From contig NZ_CP130318.1 of NCBI RefSeq assembly GCF_032268605.1, positions 3,196,001-3,260,000 of the forward strand: 64,000 bases of DNA. The letters run 5' to 3'. The stretch's first letter is position 1. Every line of letters starts with the position of its first letter. Made by a program: the position numbers and the translations under genes. Source of the DNA: Paenibacillus aurantius. GTDB taxonomy: Bacteria; Bacillota; Bacilli; Paenibacillales; NBRC-103111. Shown here piece by piece: positions 50,807 through 59,982 of the stretch. Under the pieces are notes generated by a model. It did not search any database. It had not been told where the DNA came from and worked only from the letters and a program-made list of their open reading frames with translations.

Positions 50807-53179
50807 TCACCTCATTTGTTTGCGCGGCAAGTCCAGCTGGACTTGATACTTTTTGGCCTCTCGATAAGCACTAGGTGTCACGCCTTCGTACTTTTTAAAC
50901 AAGCGGATATAGGTGCTGATGCTATGAAATCCGACCTTCTCGCTGATATCCCGGATGTAAATCTCCTCCTGCAGCAGCTGGACTTTCGATTGCTCCACCC
51001 GATAGCGGTTGAGGTATTCGGTCAAATTGTCTCCCACCTGTTCTTTGAAATAGCGGGACAAATAAGAAGGATGCACATGGAAATGCTCGGCAATCATGTT
51101 GATGCTTAGCTCGGTGTCCCGATAGTGCTCCTCGATATAGGCAATCACGTTTTCCTTCAGCCTGATCTTCTTATTGTTCTTCTTCCGCTCTTCCACAAAC
51201 CCGCATACCTTCTGCAAAAAGAGCGTCATCCGTTCCCGCAGGGAGGCTACTGTGCTTCCGTTCATCAATTCCCGGATGGCTTCCAAATTCTCCGAATAAA
51301 GCTCGACCGGGTCCAATTGAGACTCCATGGCCACCTTCATCATGGTGCTGCATATATCGAACATCAGACAGCGGATCATATCGACGGAAATGTTCTCCTG
51401 CGCCAGATTGCGGTCTATAATGTCATGCAGCATCTGTTTCGCTCCCGGAAAATCCCCGGCCATCACATAATTGAGCAGCTGCTGCTCCTTCTCCATCGTA
51501 TAATCGTACGACGGCTTCTGGTCCTTGATCCGGTCATGCCAAATGATCGTTTGGTCTCCGAACAGCATGCGGTATTCCATCGCATCGAGCGACTCCTGAT
51601 AAGCGACAGGAAGTTCGGCGGCGGATCGATGCATGGAGCTGACCGATACGGTAAACCGGATATGAAAGCGCTCTCCGATAAACCGTTGGGCTTCCTCCGT
51701 CAGGCTTTTGAGATGCTCTACTGACTCTTCCTGCGGGGTACCCGGCTTGAGGTTGACGATACACGCCAGCATCTCGTCGATCTCCGTCATCCAGCCTTGA
51801 TGCTTCTGGCCGGCCATCTCCTCTATGATGTTAATCATGATAAGGTGAACGAACTCCCGATTCTTCTCCTCATCTTGTTCATCCAGCCGGAAAAAGCCGC
51901 TGTAGTCCTCCAAATAAAACAAGACGACGGCAAACTCCTCGGAATGCAGCTGAATCCCGTATTCAGGCAGAACGTCCGCCATGGGGAAGTCCTGCTCAAT
52001 CCGCCCTTTCAGAAGCTTGACGAGCAGATTGGAACGTAGCGTCTTGTTCTGCTTCTCCAGCGTCCGGTTCATCAGATGGTAACGGTCGAGCGTGCTGTCA
52101 ATCGCTTCTTCCAGATAATCATATTCATTGACTTTCGATCCCTTTAACGATTTCAGCTCACTTCGGTTCGCCACGTTGTTGACCAGTTTCTTCAGTGGAG
52201 AGTAGTTCCTCCTTGCCAGCAGTACCGCGATGGCAAAGCCGAGAGCTGCGGCAATGGCCAGCATGAGGAGGGCCAGATTCCACACGTACTCGGCCTTTTC
52301 GCTGTATATCCTGGCGGGGAGGACATACGCATACTTCCAATTGCTTTTGGCTGACTCGATGTAGGAGATCACGACCGGTTCTCCGTCCCAGACGGCATCT
52401 GTCTTCTGAATCCGCTCTCCCGCTACTCCGTCAAAATCGAACTCCCGTTTCTTTGCGGGCTCCCCTTCGGTTGAAGCCAGAAGGACATTCGCGGCATCCA
52501 GAATATACACATGTCCTTCGTTATACGATTGAATATTCCGAAGAGTAGCAACCAGCTGTTCCTCATTAAGCTCAATGACCAGAGTAGCCTTAGACGGACT
52601 GTTCTGTTGAATGGGCAGCATCTGCGAATATTGGATGCCGGTCTTCCCCTTCGCATCAAGGCTTTCGATGCCCGAAAAAGTCCCCCGCCCTGCACGGGCG
52701 AGTCCTTTCTTCCACTCCTCCAGGGACAAGCCGGAAGATTGAATAAATTGCTGGTAGAACAAGACCGTGTCGTAGAAGGAGCTGCCCGTAAGAACAAAAT
52801 CGCCTTCGGGAAAGTAAAGATAAAAGCTGCTGACGTAGTCTTTGGTAAGGTTATAAGCTTTAAAATCCGCAAGAAGCTGGACGATCGCCATACGTTCGGT
52901 GGTCCCGATATCCTTCTGGTTACGAATCGTAGAAGTGACCTTCGGATTAAAGTTGATTACCTCGGATAACCGATAAGTGAAGTCAATGTAATTGTCGATC
53001 TCCTGCTGAAGCTGGGACAGCAAGGCAGAATTCGCTCTTAAAATTTCACCCTCCAGAACCCGCCGGGTCTGCAAATGGGTCGCAGCCATCACCAGGATAG
53101 GAATAAGCAGAACTACGGCATAAGACCACAGCCACCTGCTCAAGATGCCCTTCCCTTTCCACGGATAGTTTATCCTCAC
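50807..53179 (-). CDS. Membrane AraC regulator with Cache-like sensor, third importer
   Basis: A 790-aa one-component regulator of YesN-like design. The N-terminal membrane segment is WLWSYAVVLLIPILVMAATH, followed by an extracellular sensor of about 260 residues, a second membrane segment near residue 300 (LALLMLAIAAALGFAIAVLL), and a C-terminal AraC domain (LSINMIAEHFHVHPSYLSRY and IRDISEKVGFHSISTYIRLF). GTG 53179 follows GGAGTGAG. It sits inside the operon after the two permeases rather than upstream, so it probably forms a positive feedback loop. Confidence 0.92.
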   Translation of the reverse strand: MRINYPWKGKGILSRWLWSYAVVLLIPILVMAATHLQTRRVLEGEILRANSALLSQLQQEIDNYIDFTYRLSEVINFNPKVTSTIRNQKDIGTTERMAIVQLLADFKAYNLTKDYVSSFYLYFPEGDFVLTGSSFYDTVLFYQQFIQSSGLSLEEWKKGLARAGRGTFSGIESLDAKGKTGIQYSQMLPIQQNSPSKATLVIELNEEQLVATLRNIQSYNEGHVYILDAANVLLASTEGEPAKKREFDFDGVAGERIQKTDAVWDGEPVVISYIESAKSNWKYAYVLPARIYSEKAEYVWNLALLMLAIAAALGFAIAVLLARRNYSPLKKLVNNVANRSELKSLKGSKVNEYDYLEEAIDSTLDRYHLMNRTLEKQNKTLRSNLLVKLLKGRIEQDFPMADVLPEYGIQLHSEEFAVVLFYLEDYSGFFRLDEQDEEKNREFVHLIMINIIEEMAGQKHQGWMTEIDEMLACIVNLKPGTPQEESVEHLKSLTEEAQRFIGERFHIRFTVSVSSMHRSAAELPVAYQESLDAMEYRMLFGDQTIIWHDRIKDQKPSYDYTMEKEQQLLNYVMAGDFPGAKQMLHDIIDRNLAQENISVDMIRCLMFDICSTMMKVAMESQLDPVELYSENLEAIRELMNGSTVASLRERMTLFLQKVCGFVEERKKNNKKIRLKENVIAYIEEHYRDTELSINMIAEHFHVHPSYLSRYFKEQVGDNLTEYLNRYRVEQSKVQLLQEEIYIRDISEKVGFHSISTYIRLFKKYEGVTPSAYREAKKYQVQLDLPRKQMR

Positions 53180-53208
53180 TTATCTCACTCCTGCTGCCAA
53201 TTTGCCTG

Positions 53209-54102
53209 TTACTCCTTAATTGACCCAATCATAACACCTTTAACAAAATATTTCTGTAAGAAAGGGTAGACAAACAGGATCGGCAGCGTGGCAATGACAA
53301 TGGTCGCATACTTGATGCTTTCGCCAATGGCTTCCACATCTTCAATAGAGGCATTCCCTGACATGTAGCTCGTATTGTTCTGGATCAAAATTTCTCGGAG
53401 GATGAGCTGAAGGGGGAACAATTCCCTATCCCGCAAATAAATCATCGCACCGAACCAAGAGTTCCAGTGGCCTACGCCGTAGAAAAGCACCATAACCGCC
53501 ATGACCGGAAGCGAAAGGGGAATCACGATCCGAAACAAAATGCTGAAATCTTGAGCACCATCGATCCGTGCCGACTCGATCAGACTTTCCGGTATGGTCC
53601 CGAAAGAAGTGCGAAGAATGATCAGATTCCACGTAGAGATGAGTCCGGGAATGATCAACGCCAGCAAGGTATCTCCCAGATGCAGCCAATTGTTGACCAA
53701 AAGGTACATGGGGATCATTCCGCCAGAGAAGAACATCGTAAACACAATCATAAGCATGATCGGCTTGGTCCAAGCAATCCCCTTGCGTGATAACACATAA
53801 GCCCCAAGGCTGGTCATGAACAAATTAAGTGCGGTTCCCACCACCACGAGAATCAACGTGTTCAGATAGCCGGTCAGAATATTGGGGTTCTTAAACACCA
53901 TGGTATATGCCTCCAGCGTAAATCCAAGGGGGGCGAGCAGCACTCCCGTGTGGGAGAGCAGCAGCCGGGAATCGCTGATGGACGAGAAGACGACATAAAC
54001 GAAAGGGTATAGCGTAATGGCGACCATGAGCGCCATGAATAAGTTGTTGCACAGTTGGAAGGCCGTTTCTCCAGCGCTTCTCTGAATGGTACGGTTTGCC
54101 AT
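53209..54102 (-). CDS. Sugar ABC transporter permease (LplC-type), third importer
   Basis: A 297-aa six-helix permease. EAA loop ESLIESARIDGAQDFSILFR; C terminus QKYFVKGVMIGSIKE. AGGAGGAG precedes the ATG by about 6 bases. It follows the LplB gene by 75 bases and precedes the AraC gene by 29, in one minus-strand operon. Confidence 0.93.
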   Translation of the reverse strand: MANRTIQRSAGETAFQLCNNLFMALMVAITLYPFVYVVFSSISDSRLLLSHTGVLLAPLGFTLEAYTMVFKNPNILTGYLNTLILVVVGTALNLFMTSLGAYVLSRKGIAWTKPIMLMIVFTMFFSGGMIPMYLLVNNWLHLGDTLLALIIPGLISTWNLIILRTSFGTIPESLIESARIDGAQDFSILFRIVIPLSLPVMAVMVLFYGVGHWNSWFGAMIYLRDRELFPLQLILREILIQNNTSYMSGNASIEDVEAIGESIKYATIVIATLPILFVYPFLQKYFVKGVMIGSIKE

Positions 54103-54177
54103 AAGCGACTCCTCCTAGCTGATCTTCGTTTGCTTAACCGCCAGTCTCGGGCAGCAGGTACTCCAGACGCAGCCGCC

Positions 54178-55083
54178 TTACCACAGGCTGTTCTCGCTTA
54201 CTTTCCTGCTGATACGATTCGCTGCGATCAACAGGAGGAAGTTGACGGCCGCCTGGAACAGTCCTACAGCGGTAGCGTAACTAAATTCAAAGGAGCCCTG
54301 CAGGCCTTTCCTATACACGAAGGTGCTGATCATATCCGCTGTAACATACGTGTTGGGATTGTAAAGCAGGATGATTTTCTCGAATCCCACATCCAGCATA
54401 TGCCCGACCTTAAGGATGAACAGGATGATGATAATGGGCAAAATGCCCGGCAGCGTAATATGCAGCGTTTGCTTCCAGCGGCTGGCTCCGTCTATGCGGG
54501 AGGCTTCATACAGCTCGGGATTGATTCCGGTAATGGCCGCCAGGTACACGATGGAGCCCCAGCCTATTCCCTGCCAAATATCCGAAACGATATAAACGGT
54601 ACGGAAATATTCCGGATGGGCCAGCAGCACCTGCCGTTCCATACCCAGAAAAACCAGAATGTCCGTAATAAAGCCGTCTCTGGATAGGAACTGGGTAATC
54701 ATGCCACAGACCACAATCATCGAGATAAAGTGAGGAAGGTAGGTAACGGTTTGGACCACCCGTTTAAATCTCTGAACAACGATTTCGTTAATTAACAAGG
54801 CAAAGACAATCGGAGCGGGAAACGAAAAAATCAGCATGTAAAGATTGAGCAGCAGCGTGTTCTTGATCAATCGCCAAAAATAATAGCTTTGAAAAAAGCT
54901 TGTAAAATGCTCGAAGCCCACCCAGGGGCTGTTAAGAAACCCGTCGGCTATCCGGTAATTTTTAAAGGCGATGATGGCTCCGTACATGGGGACATAGTGA
55001 AAAATGAGATAATACAGAATGACCGGGAAAATCATGTAATACAAATACTTGTTTCTTCGATAGTCAAGAGCCAGCGATTTCAT
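54178..55083 (-). CDS. Sugar ABC transporter permease (LplB-type), third importer
   Basis: A 301-aa permease with first segment YLYYMIFPVILYYLIFHYVP and EAA loop PELYEASRIDGASRWKQTLH. AGGAGG lies 7 bases before the ATG. It is the second gene of the operon, 62 bases after the binding-lipoprotein gene. As with the other two importers no local ATPase gene is present. Confidence 0.93.
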   Translation of the reverse strand: MKSLALDYRRNKYLYYMIFPVILYYLIFHYVPMYGAIIAFKNYRIADGFLNSPWVGFEHFTSFFQSYYFWRLIKNTLLLNLYMLIFSFPAPIVFALLINEIVVQRFKRVVQTVTYLPHFISMIVVCGMITQFLSRDGFITDILVFLGMERQVLLAHPEYFRTVYIVSDIWQGIGWGSIVYLAAITGINPELYEASRIDGASRWKQTLHITLPGILPIIIILFILKVGHMLDVGFEKIILLYNPNTYVTADMISTFVYRKGLQGSFEFSYATAVGLFQAAVNFLLLIAANRISRKVSENSLW

Positions 55084-55145
55084 GCTCTTCCTCCTGTCCG
55101 TTGCCGCTCTGGGGCCGCCCCTCTCGAATCGCCCAATGGATGAGA

Positions 55146-56741
55146 TTATTTCCGTTTAAGGTAACGTTCCAATGCCGCTTGCTTAAGGGCGATGGCCCGA
55201 TCGAGCTTCATGTTCTTCAGCTGGGCGATATATTTGTCGTAGTTATCGAAGGACTCGGCGCCCATGACAAACTTAAGGAACATTTCATCCTTATAGGTCT
55301 CGACCTCTGCCATAATAGCAGACAGCTCCTGCGCCTCTTCCGGGGTTTGGGAAATCCGGGGGACGCGGGTTTGCTCCAGATTCTTGTAGTATTTGTTGTA
55401 GATGGCGACCGCTTCCTTCTGCTGCTTGAACTTGTAGTACTGCTCCGTATAACGGTCATCCCCGACAAATCCTGGGGCGGGCGTGGCCACTCGAAGATAC
55501 TTGGCCATGGCTTCGCCCACTGACAGTTTATCGGGATTATTGGTAATCAGGTCCGTATATTTAGGAAAGCCGTTCTCGTTCTTGTAAGTAAGTCCCTCCA
55601 TACCGAAGGACTTCAGATTGTTTCCTTCCTCGGAGTAAAGGTAGTCCAGCCATTTAGCGGTTTGGGCGGCGTGCTTGTTGGCCGGTGTAATAGCGGCGCT
55701 TCCATCTCCCCGATATTCATAAGCCGCCGTGAAGAGGCGCGGTTCCTGCCCTTTCTGCATAACGGGATGCTGCGTAGCGGTGAGATCGAAGGCTTTATCG
55801 CTTGGCGCATTCAAATACTTGCCCATGCCGCTGCCGATAAAGGCGGTGAAGGCTCCCGCGCTGCCATTGGTCACTTTTCCATCCTTCGCCTTCGTATCCT
55901 GTGTGGCAAAATCCTTATCCAGCAAGCCTTCCTTATACCAGGCGTTCAACTGCATTAAGTAATTCTTGTACGCTTGCTCGTACGGTCCGTACTTGATTTT
56001 GCCATTGTCCAGGTAGAAGGAGCTGCCAACGCCATAGGCCCCGTTGAACTTATCCGATTTCAATTCATCCCTCGTCATGGTGAGCGGGGTCTTTGCTCCT
56101 TTCTTTTCTTTAAAAGCACGCAGGACCGCAGTCCATTCCTCCACGGTCTCCGGAGTTGGCAAGCCCAGCTCGTTCAGCCAGTCTTTGCGTACCATGAGCC
56201 CGCTGCTGACTTGGGAATTGCCGACCCCGATTGCAGGAAAAGAATAAATAACGCCGGAGTCCGTGCTGATTTCTTTCTTCATAGCCGGATTGGCATCCAG
56301 ATACTTCTTCAGATTAGGGGCATTCTTGTCGATGAGTTCGTTGAGCGGGATGATGACCTTGTCCGCAATGGCCTTCTCCGGTCCGCCCGGGTAGGCGGTA
56401 AAGTTGTTTTCAATAACGTCGGGCAGATTGCCCGATGCAATCAATAGATTGAACTGCTCCTTCTCGCTGCCGATCGCCGGATGCTGGAAATCGACCTTCA
56501 CCCCTGTTTTCTTTTCCAGCTCCTGATAGAAGGTGTTTTCATTGTAGTTTTTCATGAGTCTTGCCGCATCGCCTGGCAGGCCGACCCAATAAGTAAGCTT
56601 GAGCGGACCGGGCGAGGATGAATCCGTTGATGCGACGGCCGCTTTCTCTTCGGTACGGGGGCTGCATCCGGCAGCAAGACCTGCGGATAGGGCGAGTAAA
56701 GAAGCGGTGCGGATGTACGAGCCTGTTTTCTTTTTTCTCAT
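55146..56741 (-). CDS. ABC transporter solute-binding lipoprotein, third importer
   Basis: A 531-aa lipoprotein whose signal ends in LAAGC with Cys26. The mature protein has LKLTYWVGLPGDAARLMKNY, LPDVIENNFTAYPGG and PTPETVEEWTAVLRAFKEKK, all common in LipO-type binding proteins. GGGAGG lies 9 bases before the ATG. It is the first gene of the operon; a cre-like site starts about 37 bases upstream. Confidence 0.92.
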   Translation of the reverse strand: MRKKKTGSYIRTASLLALSAGLAAGCSPRTEEKAAVASTDSSSPGPLKLTYWVGLPGDAARLMKNYNENTFYQELEKKTGVKVDFQHPAIGSEKEQFNLLIASGNLPDVIENNFTAYPGGPEKAIADKVIIPLNELIDKNAPNLKKYLDANPAMKKEISTDSGVIYSFPAIGVGNSQVSSGLMVRKDWLNELGLPTPETVEEWTAVLRAFKEKKGAKTPLTMTRDELKSDKFNGAYGVGSSFYLDNGKIKYGPYEQAYKNYLMQLNAWYKEGLLDKDFATQDTKAKDGKVTNGSAGAFTAFIGSGMGKYLNAPSDKAFDLTATQHPVMQKGQEPRLFTAAYEYRGDGSAAITPANKHAAQTAKWLDYLYSEEGNNLKSFGMEGLTYKNENGFPKYTDLITNNPDKLSVGEAMAKYLRVATPAPGFVGDDRYTEQYYKFKQQKEAVAIYNKYYKNLEQTRVPRISQTPEEAQELSAIMAEVETYKDEMFLKFVMGAESFDNYDKYIAQLKNMKLDRAIALKQAALERYLKRK

Positions 56742-56777
56742 TGAACATGACCTCCCTTGTGGGCTTCAAAAGATAGG

Positions 56778-56791
56778 TGTAAACGTTTTCG
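56778..56791 (+). promoter_or_regulatory. Catabolite-repression (cre-like) site
   Basis: TGTAAACGTTTTCG fits the CcpA cre consensus TGWNANCGNTNWCA at all but the last position. It lies just upstream of the third importer operon, where repression by preferred sugars would be expected. Confidence 0.5.
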
Positions 56792-57014
56792 CGAATTCGC
56801 CTTAAGTATATCGTCGCCTCGGAAGACGTGACAATCGGTAATTGGTGATATGGATTCGTATCGGATGATCAGGTCATGAGATGCAAACCGAGAGCAACAA
56901 ATGGAAATGGAGAACACGGGAATACAAATAAAGCTAGGCCTGGGGGGTGTTATCCCCCTTAGCATAGCTTTGCATAGCTGATTTCTCTTTGGTATAGCGT
57001 CTTGGTTCCCAAAA

Positions 57015-57649
57015 TTAGGAGGCTTTGGCTTTAATGAAATAGTAAAAGGCTGTCGTTTTGATCCCCTGTGCACTCGCATGCTTTTCAAATTGAGATACGA
57101 TTCGTTGGTAGCCTGCCTCCCGGGTATATTGCTTAAATCCGTCGCTCTGGCCAAAGCAGATCATCTCCAACACATCGTCCGGTGACGGAATCGATATGGT
57201 TTCTTTCAAGACAGACAACTCGATGACCGTGAGGCCGCTTGTTTCCAGCCTCTCCTGAATTTTATCCAGAATCGGGGTTCCTGCCGAAGGGAGAGCGAAC
57301 AATCCCGGAAAGATTTTCCCGAGTTCCCCGCCCTCACGTAGCGGACGTTAGAGTTCGTTCGATTCCTTTCCGCCGTTGCAAGAAATCCTTCTGTCATGTC
57401 ATATCCGACCATTTCTTCCACAAGCTCCGCCCATTGCTTCGTATAATCGCCATGTCCGCAGCCGACTTCCAGTACCTTTCCATGCAGGCGAGAGGTCAGC
57501 TTTTCTGTTAAACGGTTCTCCGCCGGCTGCCCTTCATAAATGTAATTCCACGTATATTCGTATTTCCCCGTCATGGCAGCTAACTGATTACACCATTCCC
57601 GGCTTTGCCCGCTCAACCATTCCGGATGCTTAGTTAAATCTGGAAACAT
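57015..57649 (-). pseudogene. SAM-dependent methyltransferase with internal deletion and frame change
   Basis: From ATG 57649 the frame reads a class I methyltransferase: VLEVGCGHGDYTKQWAEL is motif I and MVGYDMTEGFLATAE the next strand. After VRYVRAGN (about 57310) the frame changes. The other frame continues ELGKIFPGLFALPSAGTPIL and FEKHASAQGIKTTAFYYFIK to a stop at 57015. In relatives about 50-70 residues, including the acidic motif and the RRGPTS-type segment, lie between these parts and are missing here. No full-length protein can be made. The gap 56742-57014 holds the importer promoter and no gene. Confidence 0.8.
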
Positions 57650-57712
57650 CTTTTTCCACCCTCTCCCATTAGGAGTTTACCTTATTCTTTTCTTGTTTAC
57701 AGAAAAGCCTAA

Positions 57713-57741
57713 AGGCCGCCGTTCTGCAACGGCGGCTTTTT
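57713..57741 (+). terminator. Rho-independent terminator
   Basis: GCCGCCGTT / AACGGCGGC perfect 9-bp stem followed by five T on the plus strand. No intact plus-strand gene lies just upstream, so it is an orphan, perhaps a relic or serving a non-coding transcript. Confidence 0.7.
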
Positions 57742-57930
57742 GATGCTCCTTGCCATTTCCATGTCGATATTGCGCCAAGTCATTCGTTGCTAAAATAGGG
57801 CCGGATAACCTGATTGATTCCCTTTAGCTCCTCCTTCCCGCGAAGAGAAAGACTTGACGGCAAAGGAGGTTTCAGGGATGGTACAAGTAGGATAACCGGC
57901 CCAACAAATTTAGCCAGCCGAGAGGAGAGC

Positions 57931-58311
57931 ATGACAATGAAATTTCTATGTATCGGATACTTCAACCCTGAGAAAATGAATGCGCACCCGGAAGAGGAAA
58001 TTCAGGCGGTAATGGATGAATGCGGTCCCCACCTGAAGCAGCTGTATGAGAGCGGGCACCTCATCTTAGATGCCGGTCTAGAACTGGAATCGAAAGGGCT
58101 GCGCAGAACTAACGGCGAGGTGAAGGTGACGGATGGTCCGTTTACCGAATCCAAGGAAATGATCGGCAGCGTGTTTATCCTGGAAGCCCAGGACATGGAG
58201 GAAGCCCTTCGGCTTGCCTCCCTTCATCCCGCTACTCAGCTGGACGCTGAAGAGGAATGGGGCTGGAGAATCGAAATCCGTCCTATTCATCACTTTGAGA
58301 TGAAGGGCTAG
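57931..58311 (+). CDS. YCII-related protein (DGPF motif)
   Basis: A 126-aa protein of the YCII/YciI superfamily, with the diagnostic block VTDGPFTESKEMIGSVFILE at about residues 70-90, and MEEALRLASLHPA near the end. These small proteins are often encoded near sigma factors (ECF41 type) but none is found here. ATG 57931 follows GAGAGGAGAG; an upstream in-frame ATG at 57814 lacks support. The last three bases, TAG, are also the left end of the 97-bp repeat copy B. Confidence 0.88.
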   Translation: MTMKFLCIGYFNPEKMNAHPEEEIQAVMDECGPHLKQLYESGHLILDAGLELESKGLRRTNGEVKVTDGPFTESKEMIGSVFILEAQDMEEALRLASLHPATQLDAEEEWGWRIEIRPIHHFEMKG

Positions 58312-58404
58312 TGCCTTATCCGCAAATGAAATTCTTCTTTCCTATTGATTTTCGTTCGCATACGGGGGCGGTCTCACCGACTAAGTTACCGGATAAGGCA
58401 CTAG
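58308..58404 (+). repeat. 97-bp dispersed element with perfect terminal inverted repeats, copy B
   Basis: Ends are perfect inverted repeats of 15 bp: CTAGTGCCTTATCCG (58308-58322) and CGGATAAGGCACTAG (58390-58404). It lies exactly between two convergent genes: its left end supplies the stop codon of the YCII-family gene and its right end lies one base from the stop of the GntR-SBP gene. Copy A is at 43287-43383. It can fold into a long hairpin and may serve as a bidirectional terminator. Confidence 0.85.
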
Positions 58405-58405
58405 G

Positions 58406-59791
58406 TCATTCGGGCAGCAGCCGCTTAAGAAGCTGGCTCCGCAGCTGCTCCTCTGTCTGCAGCCGAGCCCAGAAGATCCGCGCTTCCTGGATAACCCCAT
58501 CCAGCTCGTCGGAGCTCAGGTTCAATTCGGTGTAGAGGCGCGACTGTGGAAGCAGCTCTTCATAGAGGTCAAAATGCTCCGGGCTGTCCGTGGCGGCATC
58601 CGTCACGTCCGCTTCTGCGGCGGCTTGGCGGGCGGGGATGCTCAAGGTCAGCTCCCGGATTTTGCTCTGCGCTTGTGCCGAAACCAGATAATCCACCAAC
58701 GCTTGGGCCGCCACCAATGCCTTGGACTTCCGGTTGACGGCCAATCCGATGGTCATCAGAATCGTATCGCGGTTCTTCCTTCCCGGAAGCGGGGCAATGT
58801 CAAATTCCACGCCGCGATAGTGAATCGAGTTCAAAGCGAAATAAGAGGTCATGATCATGGATACCTTCCCCTGCCCGAACAGCTCCTCCGCGTCGGCATC
58901 GCTTCCGGCCAGAAAGGTAGGGAAGGTTTGCGAATCGTGGATCATGTCCCGGCACAGCGAGAAGCCTTCCAGCATCCGGTCGACCGTTTCTTCCGCCTTC
59001 CTCCGTCCTCGTCCCAGCTTGGCTTCGTTTTGTAGCAGGAATACCGGCCAGCGGTTCTTGGACAGCAGAAAAAAGTAGAAGCCGAATCGTTCGTTCTCGA
59101 CGGTCAGACGGGAAGCCGTTTGCATCAATTCCTCCCAGCTGTCGGGCTTGAAGGGCAGGGTAACCCCCTTTTCGCGAAAATGCCGCCGATTGTAGCACAG
59201 CACCAAGGGAGAGAAAAGGAACGGCTTGGCATAAAGCCTGCCCTCCCGGGAATACGCTCGGAACAGCTCGGGATACACTCCGGCAGCCGGCTCTTGCTCC
59301 TGAAGCAGATCCAGCTTGCCGTTCGTACAGAAGTGGTCGAAATTGTTGTGATTCATCGTCACCACATCCATAATGCCGGCATCCAGGTATTCGTGAACCG
59401 TCGAGGCATAGCTGTTATAAGAAATCCGGATCGGCTGTACATGGATGGCGGGATGGCTGCAGTGAAAATCGGCGAGCAGCGCTTCCATTTGCGCCTCGGT
59501 CTCCAGGCTTGCATGATAACCAAACCGCAGAGTGACGGTATGCTCCCCGGCCTGTTCCGTTACCCGGTTGCCCACGCGCGGAATCTTAACGATCAACCCC
59601 TCGGCGACAAGCTCCTCCAGTCCCGTCCGCACCAGCTTGTTGCTCAGATGAAACTGGCGCGTCAGGTCACGCTCGGAAGGCAGGAACTCTCCCGCCTTCC
59701 TTTTTCCTGTGAGAATCTCTCCGCGAAGAACGCTCTGCATTTGCTCTAGACGCAGGCGAAACGTTTTGCGGCTTTGTTTTTCAGAAGTCAT
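58406..59791 (-). CDS. GntR-type HTH fused to a solute-binding-protein domain
   Basis: A 461-aa protein with no signal peptide. Residues 10-80 are a GntR winged helix (FLPSERDLTRQFHLSNKLVR, then EGLIVKIPRVGNRV). Residues 85-460 resemble an ABC sugar-binding protein (family 1): VTLRFGYHASLETEAQMEAL, LYAKPFLFSPLVLCYNRRHF, SWEELMQTASRL and LVAAQALVDYLVSAQAQSKI. It is therefore an intracellular sensor made from an importer's binding protein, as LacI was from another fold. It is divergent from the large secreted gene at 59983. A palindrome at 59802-59823 lies just upstream of its start. I know GntR-SBP fusions in Paenibacillaceae only as annotations. Confidence 0.85.
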   Translation of the reverse strand: MTSEKQSRKTFRLRLEQMQSVLRGEILTGKRKAGEFLPSERDLTRQFHLSNKLVRTGLEELVAEGLIVKIPRVGNRVTEQAGEHTVTLRFGYHASLETEAQMEALLADFHCSHPAIHVQPIRISYNSYASTVHEYLDAGIMDVVTMNHNNFDHFCTNGKLDLLQEQEPAAGVYPELFRAYSREGRLYAKPFLFSPLVLCYNRRHFREKGVTLPFKPDSWEELMQTASRLTVENERFGFYFFLLSKNRWPVFLLQNEAKLGRGRRKAEETVDRMLEGFSLCRDMIHDSQTFPTFLAGSDADAEELFGQGKVSMIMTSYFALNSIHYRGVEFDIAPLPGRKNRDTILMTIGLAVNRKSKALVAAQALVDYLVSAQAQSKIRELTLSIPARQAAAEADVTDAATDSPEHFDLYEELLPQSRLYTELNLSSDELDGVIQEARIFWARLQTEEQLRSQLLKRLLPE

Positions 59792-59801
59792 GAGAACACC
59801 C

Positions 59802-59823
59802 GATCATCAAATTTTTGATCATA
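59802..59823. promoter_or_regulatory. Candidate operator for the GntR-SBP regulator
   Basis: ATCATCAAA and TTTGATCAT arms, 8 of 9 complementary, 11-32 bases upstream of the GntR-SBP start codon. Position suits autorepression and control of the divergent gene. Confidence 0.5.
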
Positions 59824-59982
59824 CGGCCTTTTTCCCTACCAGCATACCGGAGGATAGGCCAGGCAGGCAAGTCCGCCTCTTCCCGCTCCTTTTTATGATA
59901 AATCCCAATTGACAGAAAATACCTCCGCCCGTACAATGAGAAGTGAGTCAGATGTGAATCACAAATAAAGGAGATGAGTGGC

